Origin: Kriegella aquimaris
Lineage (GTDB): Bacteria; Bacteroidota; Bacteroidia; Flavobacteriales; Flavobacteriaceae
Assembly: GCF_900103215.1 (NCBI RefSeq)
Contig: NZ_FNGV01000001.1
Span: 1,116,001 to 1,180,000, forward strand
Length of the DNA: 64,000 nt
Direction: 5' to 3'
The position numbers and the translations under genes are program-made. Below are positions 53,595 through 62,329 of this stretch, piece by piece (the first letter of the stretch is position 1; the number at the start of each line of letters is the position of its first letter). The notes beneath the pieces were generated by a model. It did no database searches, was not told the DNA's origin, and saw nothing but the letters and a program-made list of their open reading frames with translations.

Positions 53595-55208
53595 ATGCAG
53601 AATATAGATTTAATTATAATAATTTTTTATTTGGCCGCCATTTTGGCTCTGGGCATATTATCGACCAGAAAGACCAAAATGAACTCGGTCAACTATTTTT
53701 TGGCTGGCCGAAGCCTGAATTGGGTTATCATAGGTGCTGCTCTTTTTGCCAGTAATATCTCTACAATCCATTTGGTCGGCTTAGCCGCTTCAGGTTTCGA
53801 AGACGGTCTCGTTTGGGGGAATTTTGAATGGATGGCGTCCATTGTCTTGATTCTATTGGGGCTTATTTTTGCCCCTTTTTATTTTAGAAGTAAAATTTCT
53901 ACGCTTCCTGAGTTTTTAGAAAAAAGATATAGCCCCGGATCGCGTTCATTTTTGGCATTTATGGCCATTTTAGGTGCTTTGTTCGTGCACATCGGCATGA
54001 GTTTATATGCGGGCGCCGTCGTTTTTAAGTCTTTTTTCGGAATCGACGTCAGTATCTCCATTCTAATAATTTCAATCATAACCGCCACCTATACTATTGT
54101 AGGGGGATTAAAAGCCGTGGTTATTACCGAAACGGTGCAAGCACTTGTTTTAATTGTCGGGGCCGTAATATTGACAATTTTTGCCATTAACGCCCTTCCC
54201 GAAATTGGAATACATTCTTTAAGTGATTTTAAAGACCACATAAAACCTGACCAGCTAAGCATGCTTCGAAGTGGTGATAATGCCGGAAATTCAGGTCTTT
54301 CTTGGTATGCCATATTTTTAGGTTATCCTATTCTAGGTTTATGGTACTGGTGTTCTGATCAAACAATTGTACAGCGTGTATTAGCGGCAAAGAGCGAAGA
54401 AGATGCCCAAAAAGGTCCCATATTTGCCGGATTTCTGAAAATACTACCCGTTTTTATTATGGTTCTACCCGGTGTTATCGGGTATGTCTTGTTCAAGGAT
54501 AAAATAACCACGAGTAATGAAACCTTACCAGTCCTAATTAATGAACTTCTACCTGTCGGGATAAGGGGTATATTTGCCGCCGCTCTGCTATCTGCCCTTA
54601 TGAGCACCATTGCAGCGGCACTTAATAGCTGCTCTACTTTGGTCGCCGTTGATATTGCAAAAAGAATGAAGCCTTCTTTATCTGATCAAAAACAAGTAAC
54701 GATCGGCAAATGGGTAGCTGTAATCGTAATGATACTGGCTATGGCCTGGTCGACCCAGGGAGGGAGGTTCAACAGTATCTTTGAAGCAATCAATAAGATA
54801 GCAGCTGCATTGGCACCCCCAATAGCTACTGTATTCCTTTTTGGGGTATTCAGTAAGCGCGGAACAAAAGAAGCTTCATTAATCACACTGATATTCGGAT
54901 TTATATTGGGTATCACCTCTTTTGCGGCCGATTTCATCCCCCCGCTTTCCAAAAAACCAAGTATTATCACTGCGGAATGGGGCATACCATTTATGATGCA
55001 AGCCTGGTGGTTGTTCTGCATTTGTACCGTAGTATACTTCATAACAAGTTATCTGACCCCGAAACCGGACAAAGAGCAGCTAACATATACTTGGGACAAT
55101 CCTTTACAATTTATTACCGACAAAAAATTTCAGGGATTCAAAGACGTCCGTTTTCACGCTGCATTGCTATTAACATCCATCATAATTTTATACATCATAT
55201 TTCAATAA
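53595..55208 (+). CDS. Sodium:solute symporter (SSS family), probable sugar importer
   Basis: About 537 aa from ATG 53595, one base after the reductase stop; the longer frame from 53544 overlaps that gene and has no merit. Thirteen or so hydrophobic helices of the SSS/SGLT type with NYFLAGRSLNWVIIGAALFASNIS (about 29-52), the family motif GLKAVVITETVQALVL (about 172-187) and ALLSALMSTIAAALNSCSTLVAVDI (about 330-354) of the sodium-site region. It would bring the monosaccharide released by GH95 across the inner membrane with sodium. The tight spacing to the reductase gene supports a shared substrate. Confidence 0.9.
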   Translation: MQNIDLIIIIFYLAAILALGILSTRKTKMNSVNYFLAGRSLNWVIIGAALFASNISTIHLVGLAASGFEDGLVWGNFEWMASIVLILLGLIFAPFYFRSKISTLPEFLEKRYSPGSRSFLAFMAILGALFVHIGMSLYAGAVVFKSFFGIDVSISILIISIITATYTIVGGLKAVVITETVQALVLIVGAVILTIFAINALPEIGIHSLSDFKDHIKPDQLSMLRSGDNAGNSGLSWYAIFLGYPILGLWYWCSDQTIVQRVLAAKSEEDAQKGPIFAGFLKILPVFIMVLPGVIGYVLFKDKITTSNETLPVLINELLPVGIRGIFAAALLSALMSTIAAALNSCSTLVAVDIAKRMKPSLSDQKQVTIGKWVAVIVMILAMAWSTQGGRFNSIFEAINKIAAALAPPIATVFLFGVFSKRGTKEASLITLIFGFILGITSFAADFIPPLSKKPSIITAEWGIPFMMQAWWLFCICTVVYFITSYLTPKPDKEQLTYTWDNPLQFITDKKFQGFKDVRFHAALLLTSIIILYIIFQ

Positions 55209-55217
55209 ACCTAGTAC

Positions 55218-56747
55218 ATGAAGTTAAGAATCACCCTTATCCAATATGCTTTTCTTATTCTTTCGATCTCATTGATCTCAAGCTGCAATTCCAAAAAAAT
55301 AGAGAAGGATAATCCGAAACCAAATATCATTATTTATCTGACCGATGATTTGGGGTATGGAGATTTAGGTTGCTATGGTAGCCCAATAATAAAAACCCCG
55401 GGCATAGATAAATTTGCCTCAGAAGGTGTTTTGCTTACTGATTGTCATTCTGCTGGAACTGTATGCTCACCTTCCAGAGCCGGTCTTTTAACAGGAAGAA
55501 ATCCGTATCGCAGTGGTTTCTATTATATTCAAGGTGCCTTTGGTTCGTATTTACTAGATGACGAAGTAACCCTTGCCGAACTTTTAAAAAAGCAAGGCTA
55601 TGAAACCGCATTTATGGGCAAATGGCATTTATCTAGGCTTGAAAAGTCAGAAAAATACGATGAACCAGGCCCAGGCGACCAAGGTTTCGATTATTGGTTT
55701 GCCTCTACTCACAATGCCTTTTCCGGACCTAAGAATTATGGAAAATTTTTGAGGAATGGTGAAGCGGTTGGAGAAGTGGATGGGTGGTATGTCGATGTAC
55801 TTACCGAGGAAGCCACGAACTGGCTAACCAAGATCCGCGATAAATCAAAACCTTTTTTACTTATCGTCTCTACCCATGAGCCGCATACACCAATTGCACC
55901 TCCAGAAGAATACAGTAGCTTGTATGACAATGCGGTGGTAGATAGTTTAGAGCAAACAATTAAATATGGCGGGGTAGACCGAACGTTATATGATATCAGC
56001 CAAAACAAAAAAGAATATTATGGTACCGTTTCACAATTGGACAATGCATTTGCCAATCTAATGAAAACGGTTGAAGACGAAAATTCATATGACAATACCA
56101 TGGTAATTTTCACAAGTGACAACGGTCCGGAACATCCTGTTAATCTTGAAGAATCTCAAGGAACCTGGGACGAGCCTATTCGCGATTACTGCTTTGGTAG
56201 CCCAGGTATATATAGAGGTATGAAACGGTACCCGTATGAAGGAGGCCATCGCGTACCGGGCATTGTTCGCTACCCGGCTAAAATACCCGCCGGAACAGTA
56301 AGTGATGCATTAATCGTTGCTACCGATTTTCTGCCTACCGTGGCCCATCTTGCTCAAGCAGAAATACCTAAGGACAGAACTTTGGATGGAAAAGATGCCT
56401 TTTCTGCATTCCTAGGTGAAAAAACAGAAAGAGAAAAGCCCTATTTATGGATTTTCCCTACACATGAGGACACCTATTTTAGAATGCCACATATGGCCAT
56501 GCGTTATGATGATTACACCCTTCTAGGATGGTTTCCTGAGAAATCGAAAGAGGGTACGCTTATTGAATGGATGAAGTCTTCCATTCCTGTAAAATTTGCC
56601 CTTTACAACCTAGCTACCGACCCTGGTCAACAAAAAGACCTAGCCGAATCTGAACCGGAAACGGTGGAAAGCCTTAAACCAATGATGATTGAGCTGTGGA
56701 AAGAAATTAGGGACGAAGGTCCCGATTGGCAAGCAAAAAATCGGTAA
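55218..56747 (+). CDS. S1-family sulfatase (2), lipoprotein
   Basis: A 509-aa enzyme; leader with lipobox SLISSC (Cys23). Sulfatase core: KPNIIIYLTDDLGYGDLGCYG (Asp43-44), formylglycine motif CSPSR with Cys83 followed by AGLLTGRNPYRSG, FMGKWHLS (lysine and histidine of the active site, about 134-141), and VIFTSDNGPEHP (about 296-307). C-terminal subdomain holds ALYNLATDPGQQKDLAE. Resembles arylsulfatase A-like/GalNAc-6-sulfatase-like members; substrate position not assignable. Starts 9 nt after the symporter, so it belongs to the same transcript as the GH95 block. Confidence 0.93.
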   Translation: MKLRITLIQYAFLILSISLISSCNSKKIEKDNPKPNIIIYLTDDLGYGDLGCYGSPIIKTPGIDKFASEGVLLTDCHSAGTVCSPSRAGLLTGRNPYRSGFYYIQGAFGSYLLDDEVTLAELLKKQGYETAFMGKWHLSRLEKSEKYDEPGPGDQGFDYWFASTHNAFSGPKNYGKFLRNGEAVGEVDGWYVDVLTEEATNWLTKIRDKSKPFLLIVSTHEPHTPIAPPEEYSSLYDNAVVDSLEQTIKYGGVDRTLYDISQNKKEYYGTVSQLDNAFANLMKTVEDENSYDNTMVIFTSDNGPEHPVNLEESQGTWDEPIRDYCFGSPGIYRGMKRYPYEGGHRVPGIVRYPAKIPAGTVSDALIVATDFLPTVAHLAQAEIPKDRTLDGKDAFSAFLGEKTEREKPYLWIFPTHEDTYFRMPHMAMRYDDYTLLGWFPEKSKEGTLIEWMKSSIPVKFALYNLATDPGQQKDLAESEPETVESLKPMMIELWKEIRDEGPDWQAKNR

Positions 56748-57094
56748 TAGCAGAGGGCTCCCGTAAGGGGTCAAATCGTAAATAAAACTAATATAACCAT
56801 TCGGACGTTTATCTAAGCCATTTGCGTTAACCAATACTTCGCAATTCATATAAACGCTCTCGAACGAAATGACAATTTTTGAACTCGTATTAGCCTTGTT
56901 TTAACTAAATCTCTTTCAATTCTACCCGATTCCACCTCAATATTTCGTTCTATTTCCTCCTGGGGGTATTGGTTATAAATTATGGTACTATTGAATAAAA
57001 ATCCAGGATTGTATTTCCCTTTAAAGTAAGAATACTTCGGTATTACATGTTATTCAATATTACCACAAGTAATTTCTCAAATCTAGTCTAAATT
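56748..57094. other. Intergenic region between convergent sulfatase genes
   Basis: About 350 bp between two convergent sulfatase genes. No gene was recognised and no clear symmetrical terminator with a T run was found, although one is expected. Confidence 0.45.
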
Positions 57095-58690
57095 TTACCC
57101 GTTTATTGATGACAAAATGTTACTCCTTGTCCTGAACCAACCATTGTTCAGGTCGCCGCCACATTCTTTCAATAATATTTTCTTTAGCTTTTCAGCTATC
57201 TCTTGATTACTTGAAATAATATTGTTTTCTTCTTTATAATCATCCGGTAAATAGTACAATTGATAAATATCATCTTTAGCAAAGTATCGTAATTTCCATC
57301 CGTCATGCGTGGTGATTCCAGGTCCGACGAACGAAGAATATACTACATATTCACGTCCTTTGTTGACATCTTCCCCTATCAGTTCTGGCAAATAAGAGAT
57401 CCCATCTTTATTTTCAGGCACTTTAAAACCTACCAAATCTGCCATTGTAGCCATAAAATCATAGTTAGAAGCTAGGGCGTTTGAAGTTGTCCCTGGTTTT
57501 ATTTTCCCTGGCCAACGCGCTATTAAAGGTACACGTACCCCACCCTCCCAATTGCTTCTTTTAATTCCGGCCATCCCATCATTACCGTCAAAAACATCAC
57601 CGGCCAACTCACTATAATACTTGGTTTCCACATCATCAAAAAACTCACCTGTTTTCATATTTCTAACAGGTTTAAGTATTCTACCTTCTTGGGAGTAATA
57701 AATTTCATGACCATTATCGGATGTAAATAATACCATGGTGTTATCATCTATACCCAAATCTTTTAATTCTTTCATGATGACTCCAACGTGATCATCCAAC
57801 ATTTTTACCATCGAAGCATACTCCTTTTCAATTTGGGTCAACCGATCATCATTTTTGAACTCTTCATGAACCTCGGGAATAGCCACAGGGCCATGTGGCA
57901 ACTGTGTGGGATGGTACAGGAAAAAAGGGGCTTCTTTGTTCTTTCTTATAAAATCTACTATCTTTTCAAGAAAAATATTTTGGGAATAAACGGCCTTTCC
58001 TTCCATATTCCATCGCTCGTCATAGGCACTCTGAGTTTCTTTCTCAACACTTTTGCCACAGTTCGCCAACGTATTGCCCTCTATGTTAACTAAATTCCCA
58101 TTTTCGAAAAGAAAAGGCGGATAAAATCCATGGCACCTTACATGATCAAGGTACCCATAGTAATAATCCCAACCATGTCGCTCCATTTGTTTATTGGTCG
58201 CCGAGAATCCCCATTCCAGCTTACCTATTTCCCCCGTGACATACCCGGCATCTTTAAAAACTTCAGGCAAAAAAACCTCACTTTCGGGAACCTCGTCCAA
58301 CTGTTCATTGATTTTCGTTTCTATTTCTTGCTGATTTAGCTTTCCTCTAGAAATATTTATAAACGCCCCACCAGATGTAATTTGCCATTTATCCCCATGT
58401 GCATCATGATATCCAGTCAACAAGCTTGCCCTTGCCGGTGCACAAAACATAGATCCATAGGCATTTTCAAAGCGAATACCTTCATGTGCCAATTTATCTA
58501 TATTCGGAGTTTTAATAATTCGCTGTCCTTCTTCCGAAAGCAATCCCCTTCCCAAATCATCAGCATAAATAAGAATAACGTTAGGGGTGTCCCTTACACT
58601 CTTTTCTTCCTTTTTGACATCTGAGCAACAGATGAACATAAAGATTATGCAAACCTGAACTATACTATATCCTAAGCGTTTACCTCCCAT
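57095..58690 (-). CDS. S1-family sulfatase (3), lipoprotein, CAPAR motif
   Basis: A 531-aa enzyme, the only one of this PUL on the minus strand. Leader ends IFMFICCSDVK (lipid Cys about 21). The core shows TPNVILIYADDLGRGLLSEEG (Asp44-45), formylglycine motif CAPAR with Cys83 (Ala replaces the usual Ser; the Cys, Pro and Arg that matter most are kept), GEIGKLEWGF, HPTQLPHGPVA and MVLFTSDNGHEIY. The KL in place of KWH is unusual among the five sulfatases here. It is probably active but differs enough to suggest a distinct subfamily or substrate position. Confidence 0.9.
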   Translation of the reverse strand: MGGKRLGYSIVQVCIIFMFICCSDVKKEEKSVRDTPNVILIYADDLGRGLLSEEGQRIIKTPNIDKLAHEGIRFENAYGSMFCAPARASLLTGYHDAHGDKWQITSGGAFINISRGKLNQQEIETKINEQLDEVPESEVFLPEVFKDAGYVTGEIGKLEWGFSATNKQMERHGWDYYYGYLDHVRCHGFYPPFLFENGNLVNIEGNTLANCGKSVEKETQSAYDERWNMEGKAVYSQNIFLEKIVDFIRKNKEAPFFLYHPTQLPHGPVAIPEVHEEFKNDDRLTQIEKEYASMVKMLDDHVGVIMKELKDLGIDDNTMVLFTSDNGHEIYYSQEGRILKPVRNMKTGEFFDDVETKYYSELAGDVFDGNDGMAGIKRSNWEGGVRVPLIARWPGKIKPGTTSNALASNYDFMATMADLVGFKVPENKDGISYLPELIGEDVNKGREYVVYSSFVGPGITTHDGWKLRYFAKDDIYQLYYLPDDYKEENNIISSNQEIAEKLKKILLKECGGDLNNGWFRTRSNILSSING

Positions 58691-59179
58691 ATTTCAATTA
58701 AAGTTTTGGGTAGCATAACGATATTTCAAAAATTTAGGATGTCATAATTTTAAATGAGCACCTCTAATTTTATAAAAAATTCATTTTAACGGCATTTTAA
58801 TGCCATATTAATATTATCGTTGAAATACTAACCAATTATGAATTTATAAATATATAACAATATGGTCAAAGTTTTAAATTTTAAATTTATGTTCACCAAA
58901 TAAAATAGTATATATAATTGATTTTAAATGTTTTACAAATATTTAATCTCAAATTTGGTATAATTACAGGGGAATGTATCGAACAAACATTTGCCATATA
59001 CATCTATTAAAGCTACTTTTAAACTATATTTTAAAAAGTATGTTTACCTCTAGTTTTCGATGTATGTAGAAATATTGCCACAGTCTTATTAAAAAATAAT
59101 AGATAAATCTGCAATCATGTATAGGGCGACTTATTGAAGACTAAGAATTAAAAAGCATTCTAAAACACAAATTCAAAAG
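58691..59179. other. Divergent intergenic region between two sulfatase genes
   Basis: A 489-bp, strongly A+T-rich region between start codons facing away from each other. It must hold promoters for sulfatases 3 and 4. No repeat like the GATAGTGG pair of PUL 1 is present, and no gene is seen. Confidence 0.5.
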
Positions 59180-60730
59180 ATGAAAAAATCTAAAAATTTG
59201 GTCCGCTTTGCCGTAGTGCTTCTTTGTTTCATTTTCTTTTCGTGCAAGAACGAAGAAAAAAACCAAAAAGACTTGGCGCTACCAAACATCCTGTTCATAC
59301 CAGTAGATGACCTGCGCCCTGAACTCGGGTGCTACGGTAACAATTTCATTAAAACCCCAAATATTGATCGCCTTGCAGAGGAAGGCGTTGTTTTTGCAAG
59401 GACCTATTGTCAACAGGCGGTCTGCAACCCTTCAAGAGCCAGTTTACTTACAGGGCTACGCCCAGATTCGATTCAGGTATGGGATTTGTCCACAAGACTA
59501 CGCGACAACGTACCCGACGTTGTTACCTTGCCCCAATACTTCAAACAAAACGGTTACATTACAATAGGTTTAGGTAAAACGTTCCACAATGATATTCAAG
59601 ACTCCCTTTCTTGGACGGAAAGAACGCATTTGGAAGGTTTTCCGTTTGATCCCGACGCTGTTTATGCTTCGAAATTAAATTTGGATATACAGGAATCAAA
59701 AAAGAAAAAATTGATAGCTCAAGGAAAAATTAGATTAGACCCCCTCGGGCAGTGGTATCTCAAAGCAAACTCGACCGAAAATGCGGATGTTCCCGACGAC
59801 GCTTACTATGATGGAGCACAGACAACCTATGCTATAGAAAGGCTGGAAGCTCTTGCCGTTGAAGAAAAACCATTTTTTCTTTCCGTTGGATACTATAAAC
59901 CACATCTTCCGTTCAATGCCCCAAAAAAATACTGGGACCTATACCAGAGAGACTCCATACCCTTGGCTAAAAATCAATTTATACCAAAAGGAAGTCCTAA
60001 TTATACAGTTCATGGCGACCAAGAACTCAGGTACTACGACGAGAACCATGATTTACCTCGACCCGTTGAAGGTAAATGGGACGAAGACCGTCAACGGGAA
60101 GTAAAACACGGTTACTATGCCAGTGTTTCGTATACCGATGCGCAGATAGGCCGCTTGATGGATAAATTGGAAGAATTAAATCTTTTAAAAAATACGATTG
60201 TTGTACTGTGGGGAGATCACGGCTGGAAATTAGGGGAACACAATGGATGGGGCAAAATGTCAAACTATGATATTGACGCCCACGTTCCAATGATAGTGGC
60301 AGGCACAGGTGTAAAAGCCAAAGGAACCAAAACTAATGGTTTGACAGAACTTGTTGATATTTATCCAACACTTTGCGAAATGGCCGGTCTGCCCGTACCA
60401 TCGCACTTACAGGGCCAAAGTTTTGTCCCTTTACTGGATGAACCAAACAAAGAATGGAAAACGGCCGCCTACAGTCAGTTTCTTCTCGGAAGATTTGGCC
60501 CCGCCGATACCCGAAAGGAAGAACGCATGGGCTACTCAATTAAAACGGACCGATACAGGTATATAGAATGGTACAAATGGGATAAAAAAGAAAAAAAGAA
60601 AGGTGATTTTTTGATAAACGAACTTTTCGACCATGACAAAGACCCACAAGAAAACTACAACATAGCGCTTGAATCGGAGAACTCACAAATAGTCAAACAA
60701 CTTTCCGATCAACTCAGCAGGGAATTTTGA
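59180..60730 (+). CDS. S1-family sulfatase (4), iduronate-2-sulfatase-like lipoprotein
   Basis: A 516-aa enzyme; lipoprotein leader with FIFFSC (Cys22). Core PNILFIPVDDLRPELGCYG (Asp43-44) with the DDLRPELGCYG wording of iduronate-2-sulfatases; formylglycine motif CNPSR with Cys82 followed by ASLLTGLRPDSIQVWDL, again typical of that group (S1_7-like). Further motifs: GKTFHND, GYYKPHLPFNAPKKYWDLY, VVLWGDHGWKLGEHNGWGK (about 336-354). In PULs such enzymes remove 2-O-sulfate from uronic or neutral sugars; the exact substrate is open. Confidence 0.93.
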   Translation: MKKSKNLVRFAVVLLCFIFFSCKNEEKNQKDLALPNILFIPVDDLRPELGCYGNNFIKTPNIDRLAEEGVVFARTYCQQAVCNPSRASLLTGLRPDSIQVWDLSTRLRDNVPDVVTLPQYFKQNGYITIGLGKTFHNDIQDSLSWTERTHLEGFPFDPDAVYASKLNLDIQESKKKKLIAQGKIRLDPLGQWYLKANSTENADVPDDAYYDGAQTTYAIERLEALAVEEKPFFLSVGYYKPHLPFNAPKKYWDLYQRDSIPLAKNQFIPKGSPNYTVHGDQELRYYDENHDLPRPVEGKWDEDRQREVKHGYYASVSYTDAQIGRLMDKLEELNLLKNTIVVLWGDHGWKLGEHNGWGKMSNYDIDAHVPMIVAGTGVKAKGTKTNGLTELVDIYPTLCEMAGLPVPSHLQGQSFVPLLDEPNKEWKTAAYSQFLLGRFGPADTRKEERMGYSIKTDRYRYIEWYKWDKKEKKKGDFLINELFDHDKDPQENYNIALESENSQIVKQLSDQLSREF

Positions 60731-60853
60731 GTCCCAAAAAGTTATGCTCAAAAAAATAGTTGATTAATTTTCAAAATGTTATTATTATCACCTAGGGTAT
60801 CCGACGTTGAGATTCATCTAAAAACAACATTAACTAGTACCAAAATGTCCACC

Positions 60854-62308
60854 ATGAAAGTCTCCCTATTTTTCAAAAAAAGAGCGCTGCTGATATTCCT
60901 TTCCTTATTTTGCCTCGGCCTTAAAGCTCAAGGGAATAAAAAACCTAACATTGTCTTTATTCTTGTTGATGATTTGGGTTGGATGGATATCTCTGTCAAC
61001 GGGAGCACTTTTTATGAGACACCCAACATTGACCAATTGGCCGAAGAAGGCATTCGTTTTACACAGGCCTATGCAGCATCACCCATTTGCTCCCCCACAA
61101 GGGCGTCTATTCTAACAGGTAAGAATCCCGCACGCATTAATCTTACCCAATGGATTGGAGGCCCCGGCAATCCCGATTATTTAAGGAACCTTCCTCTTGA
61201 AGAAGTTTTATTTCCCGAACTGCTGCAAGATGCCGGTTACAAAACGGCTTTTATGGGTAAATGGCATCTCAATAATGTGGCAGGTGAAGAAACCTTCTGG
61301 CCAGACAAACAGGGATTTGACGTAAATGTGGCGGGGCATTTTAGAGGCGGTCTATATATTAAAAACAAATACTTTTCACCCTGGAACATTCCGAATTTAG
61401 AGAATGGCCCCGAAGGTGAATATATGACCGATCGCTTGGCCAACGAAGCCGTTAAATTTATTGATAAAAACGCCAGCGCCCCGTTTCTCCTTTATTTCTC
61501 CCTGTATTCGGTTCATGCTCCGTTTGACGCCCCTACAAATAGAATAGCAAAATACGAAAAGAAAAAAGAGGTCTTGGCGTTGACCGACGAAGACCGATTT
61601 GCCGAAGAAACTAACGCTGAAAAGCCATTTACCTATAGAAAAAAACAAGACCACCCTACGTATGCCGCCATGGTGGAATCGATGGATATGGCTGTCGGAA
61701 AAATACTAGGTGAACTTAACGACAAAGGCATAGCCGATAACACGGTAGTTATCTTTTTTTCTGACAACGGCGGCCTGTCCACCTCCGAAGGAATACCGAC
61801 CGCGAATTCACCGTTACGAGCAGGCAAAGGTTGGTTATACGAAGGAGGCATACGAGAGCCAGCCATCATTAAATGGCCGGGAACCATAAAACCGGGTATG
61901 GTATCTGACGCTACAATTACAAGTATGGACTTTTACCCGACCATTCTTGAGATGACCGGACAACCATTACGACCAGATCTACACATAGATGGCAGAAGCT
62001 TGGTTCCCCTTCTTAAGGGCGAGACAAACAAATTACATGAAGTCACCTACTATCATTACCCCCACCACTCTAACCAAAAAGGGAGCCCTAGCAGCGCAAT
62101 TAGGGATGGGGATTACAAATTAATCGTCTTTCTAAACGAAAATCGGTTTGAACTTTACAATCTAAAAAACGACATTGGCGAAAGGCATAATTTGGCCCCT
62201 AAACTGCCTGAGCTTACCAACCATTTGTATAAGAAACTGTATGAGTGGTGGGAAGAAGTAGATGCCAAATTCCCAAAAGAATTCATTAAAAAAGCTCCTC
62301 AGAGCTAA
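60854..62308 (+). CDS. S1-family sulfatase (5), secreted
   Basis: About 484 aa from ATG 60854, which directly starts a signal peptide (ATG 60845 is an alternative; the frame from 60776 adds an improbable leader). Core KPNIVFILVDDLGWMDISVNG (Asp39-40), formylglycine motif CSPTR with Cys79, ASILTGKNPARINL, FMGKWHLNN, YSVHAPFDAP, VIFFSDNGGLST (about 293-304) and LRAGKGWLYEGGIREPAIIKWPG. This wording is that of the arylsulfatase A/GalNAc-6-sulfatase-like group (S1_16-like). It lies 21 nt before the rhamnosidase gene and is probably co-transcribed with it. Confidence 0.93.
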   Translation: MKVSLFFKKRALLIFLSLFCLGLKAQGNKKPNIVFILVDDLGWMDISVNGSTFYETPNIDQLAEEGIRFTQAYAASPICSPTRASILTGKNPARINLTQWIGGPGNPDYLRNLPLEEVLFPELLQDAGYKTAFMGKWHLNNVAGEETFWPDKQGFDVNVAGHFRGGLYIKNKYFSPWNIPNLENGPEGEYMTDRLANEAVKFIDKNASAPFLLYFSLYSVHAPFDAPTNRIAKYEKKKEVLALTDEDRFAEETNAEKPFTYRKKQDHPTYAAMVESMDMAVGKILGELNDKGIADNTVVIFFSDNGGLSTSEGIPTANSPLRAGKGWLYEGGIREPAIIKWPGTIKPGMVSDATITSMDFYPTILEMTGQPLRPDLHIDGRSLVPLLKGETNKLHEVTYYHYPHHSNQKGSPSSAIRDGDYKLIVFLNENRFELYNLKNDIGERHNLAPKLPELTNHLYKKLYEWWEEVDAKFPKEFIKKAPQS

Positions 62309-62329
62309 AACTACATTCGAGAATATCAA

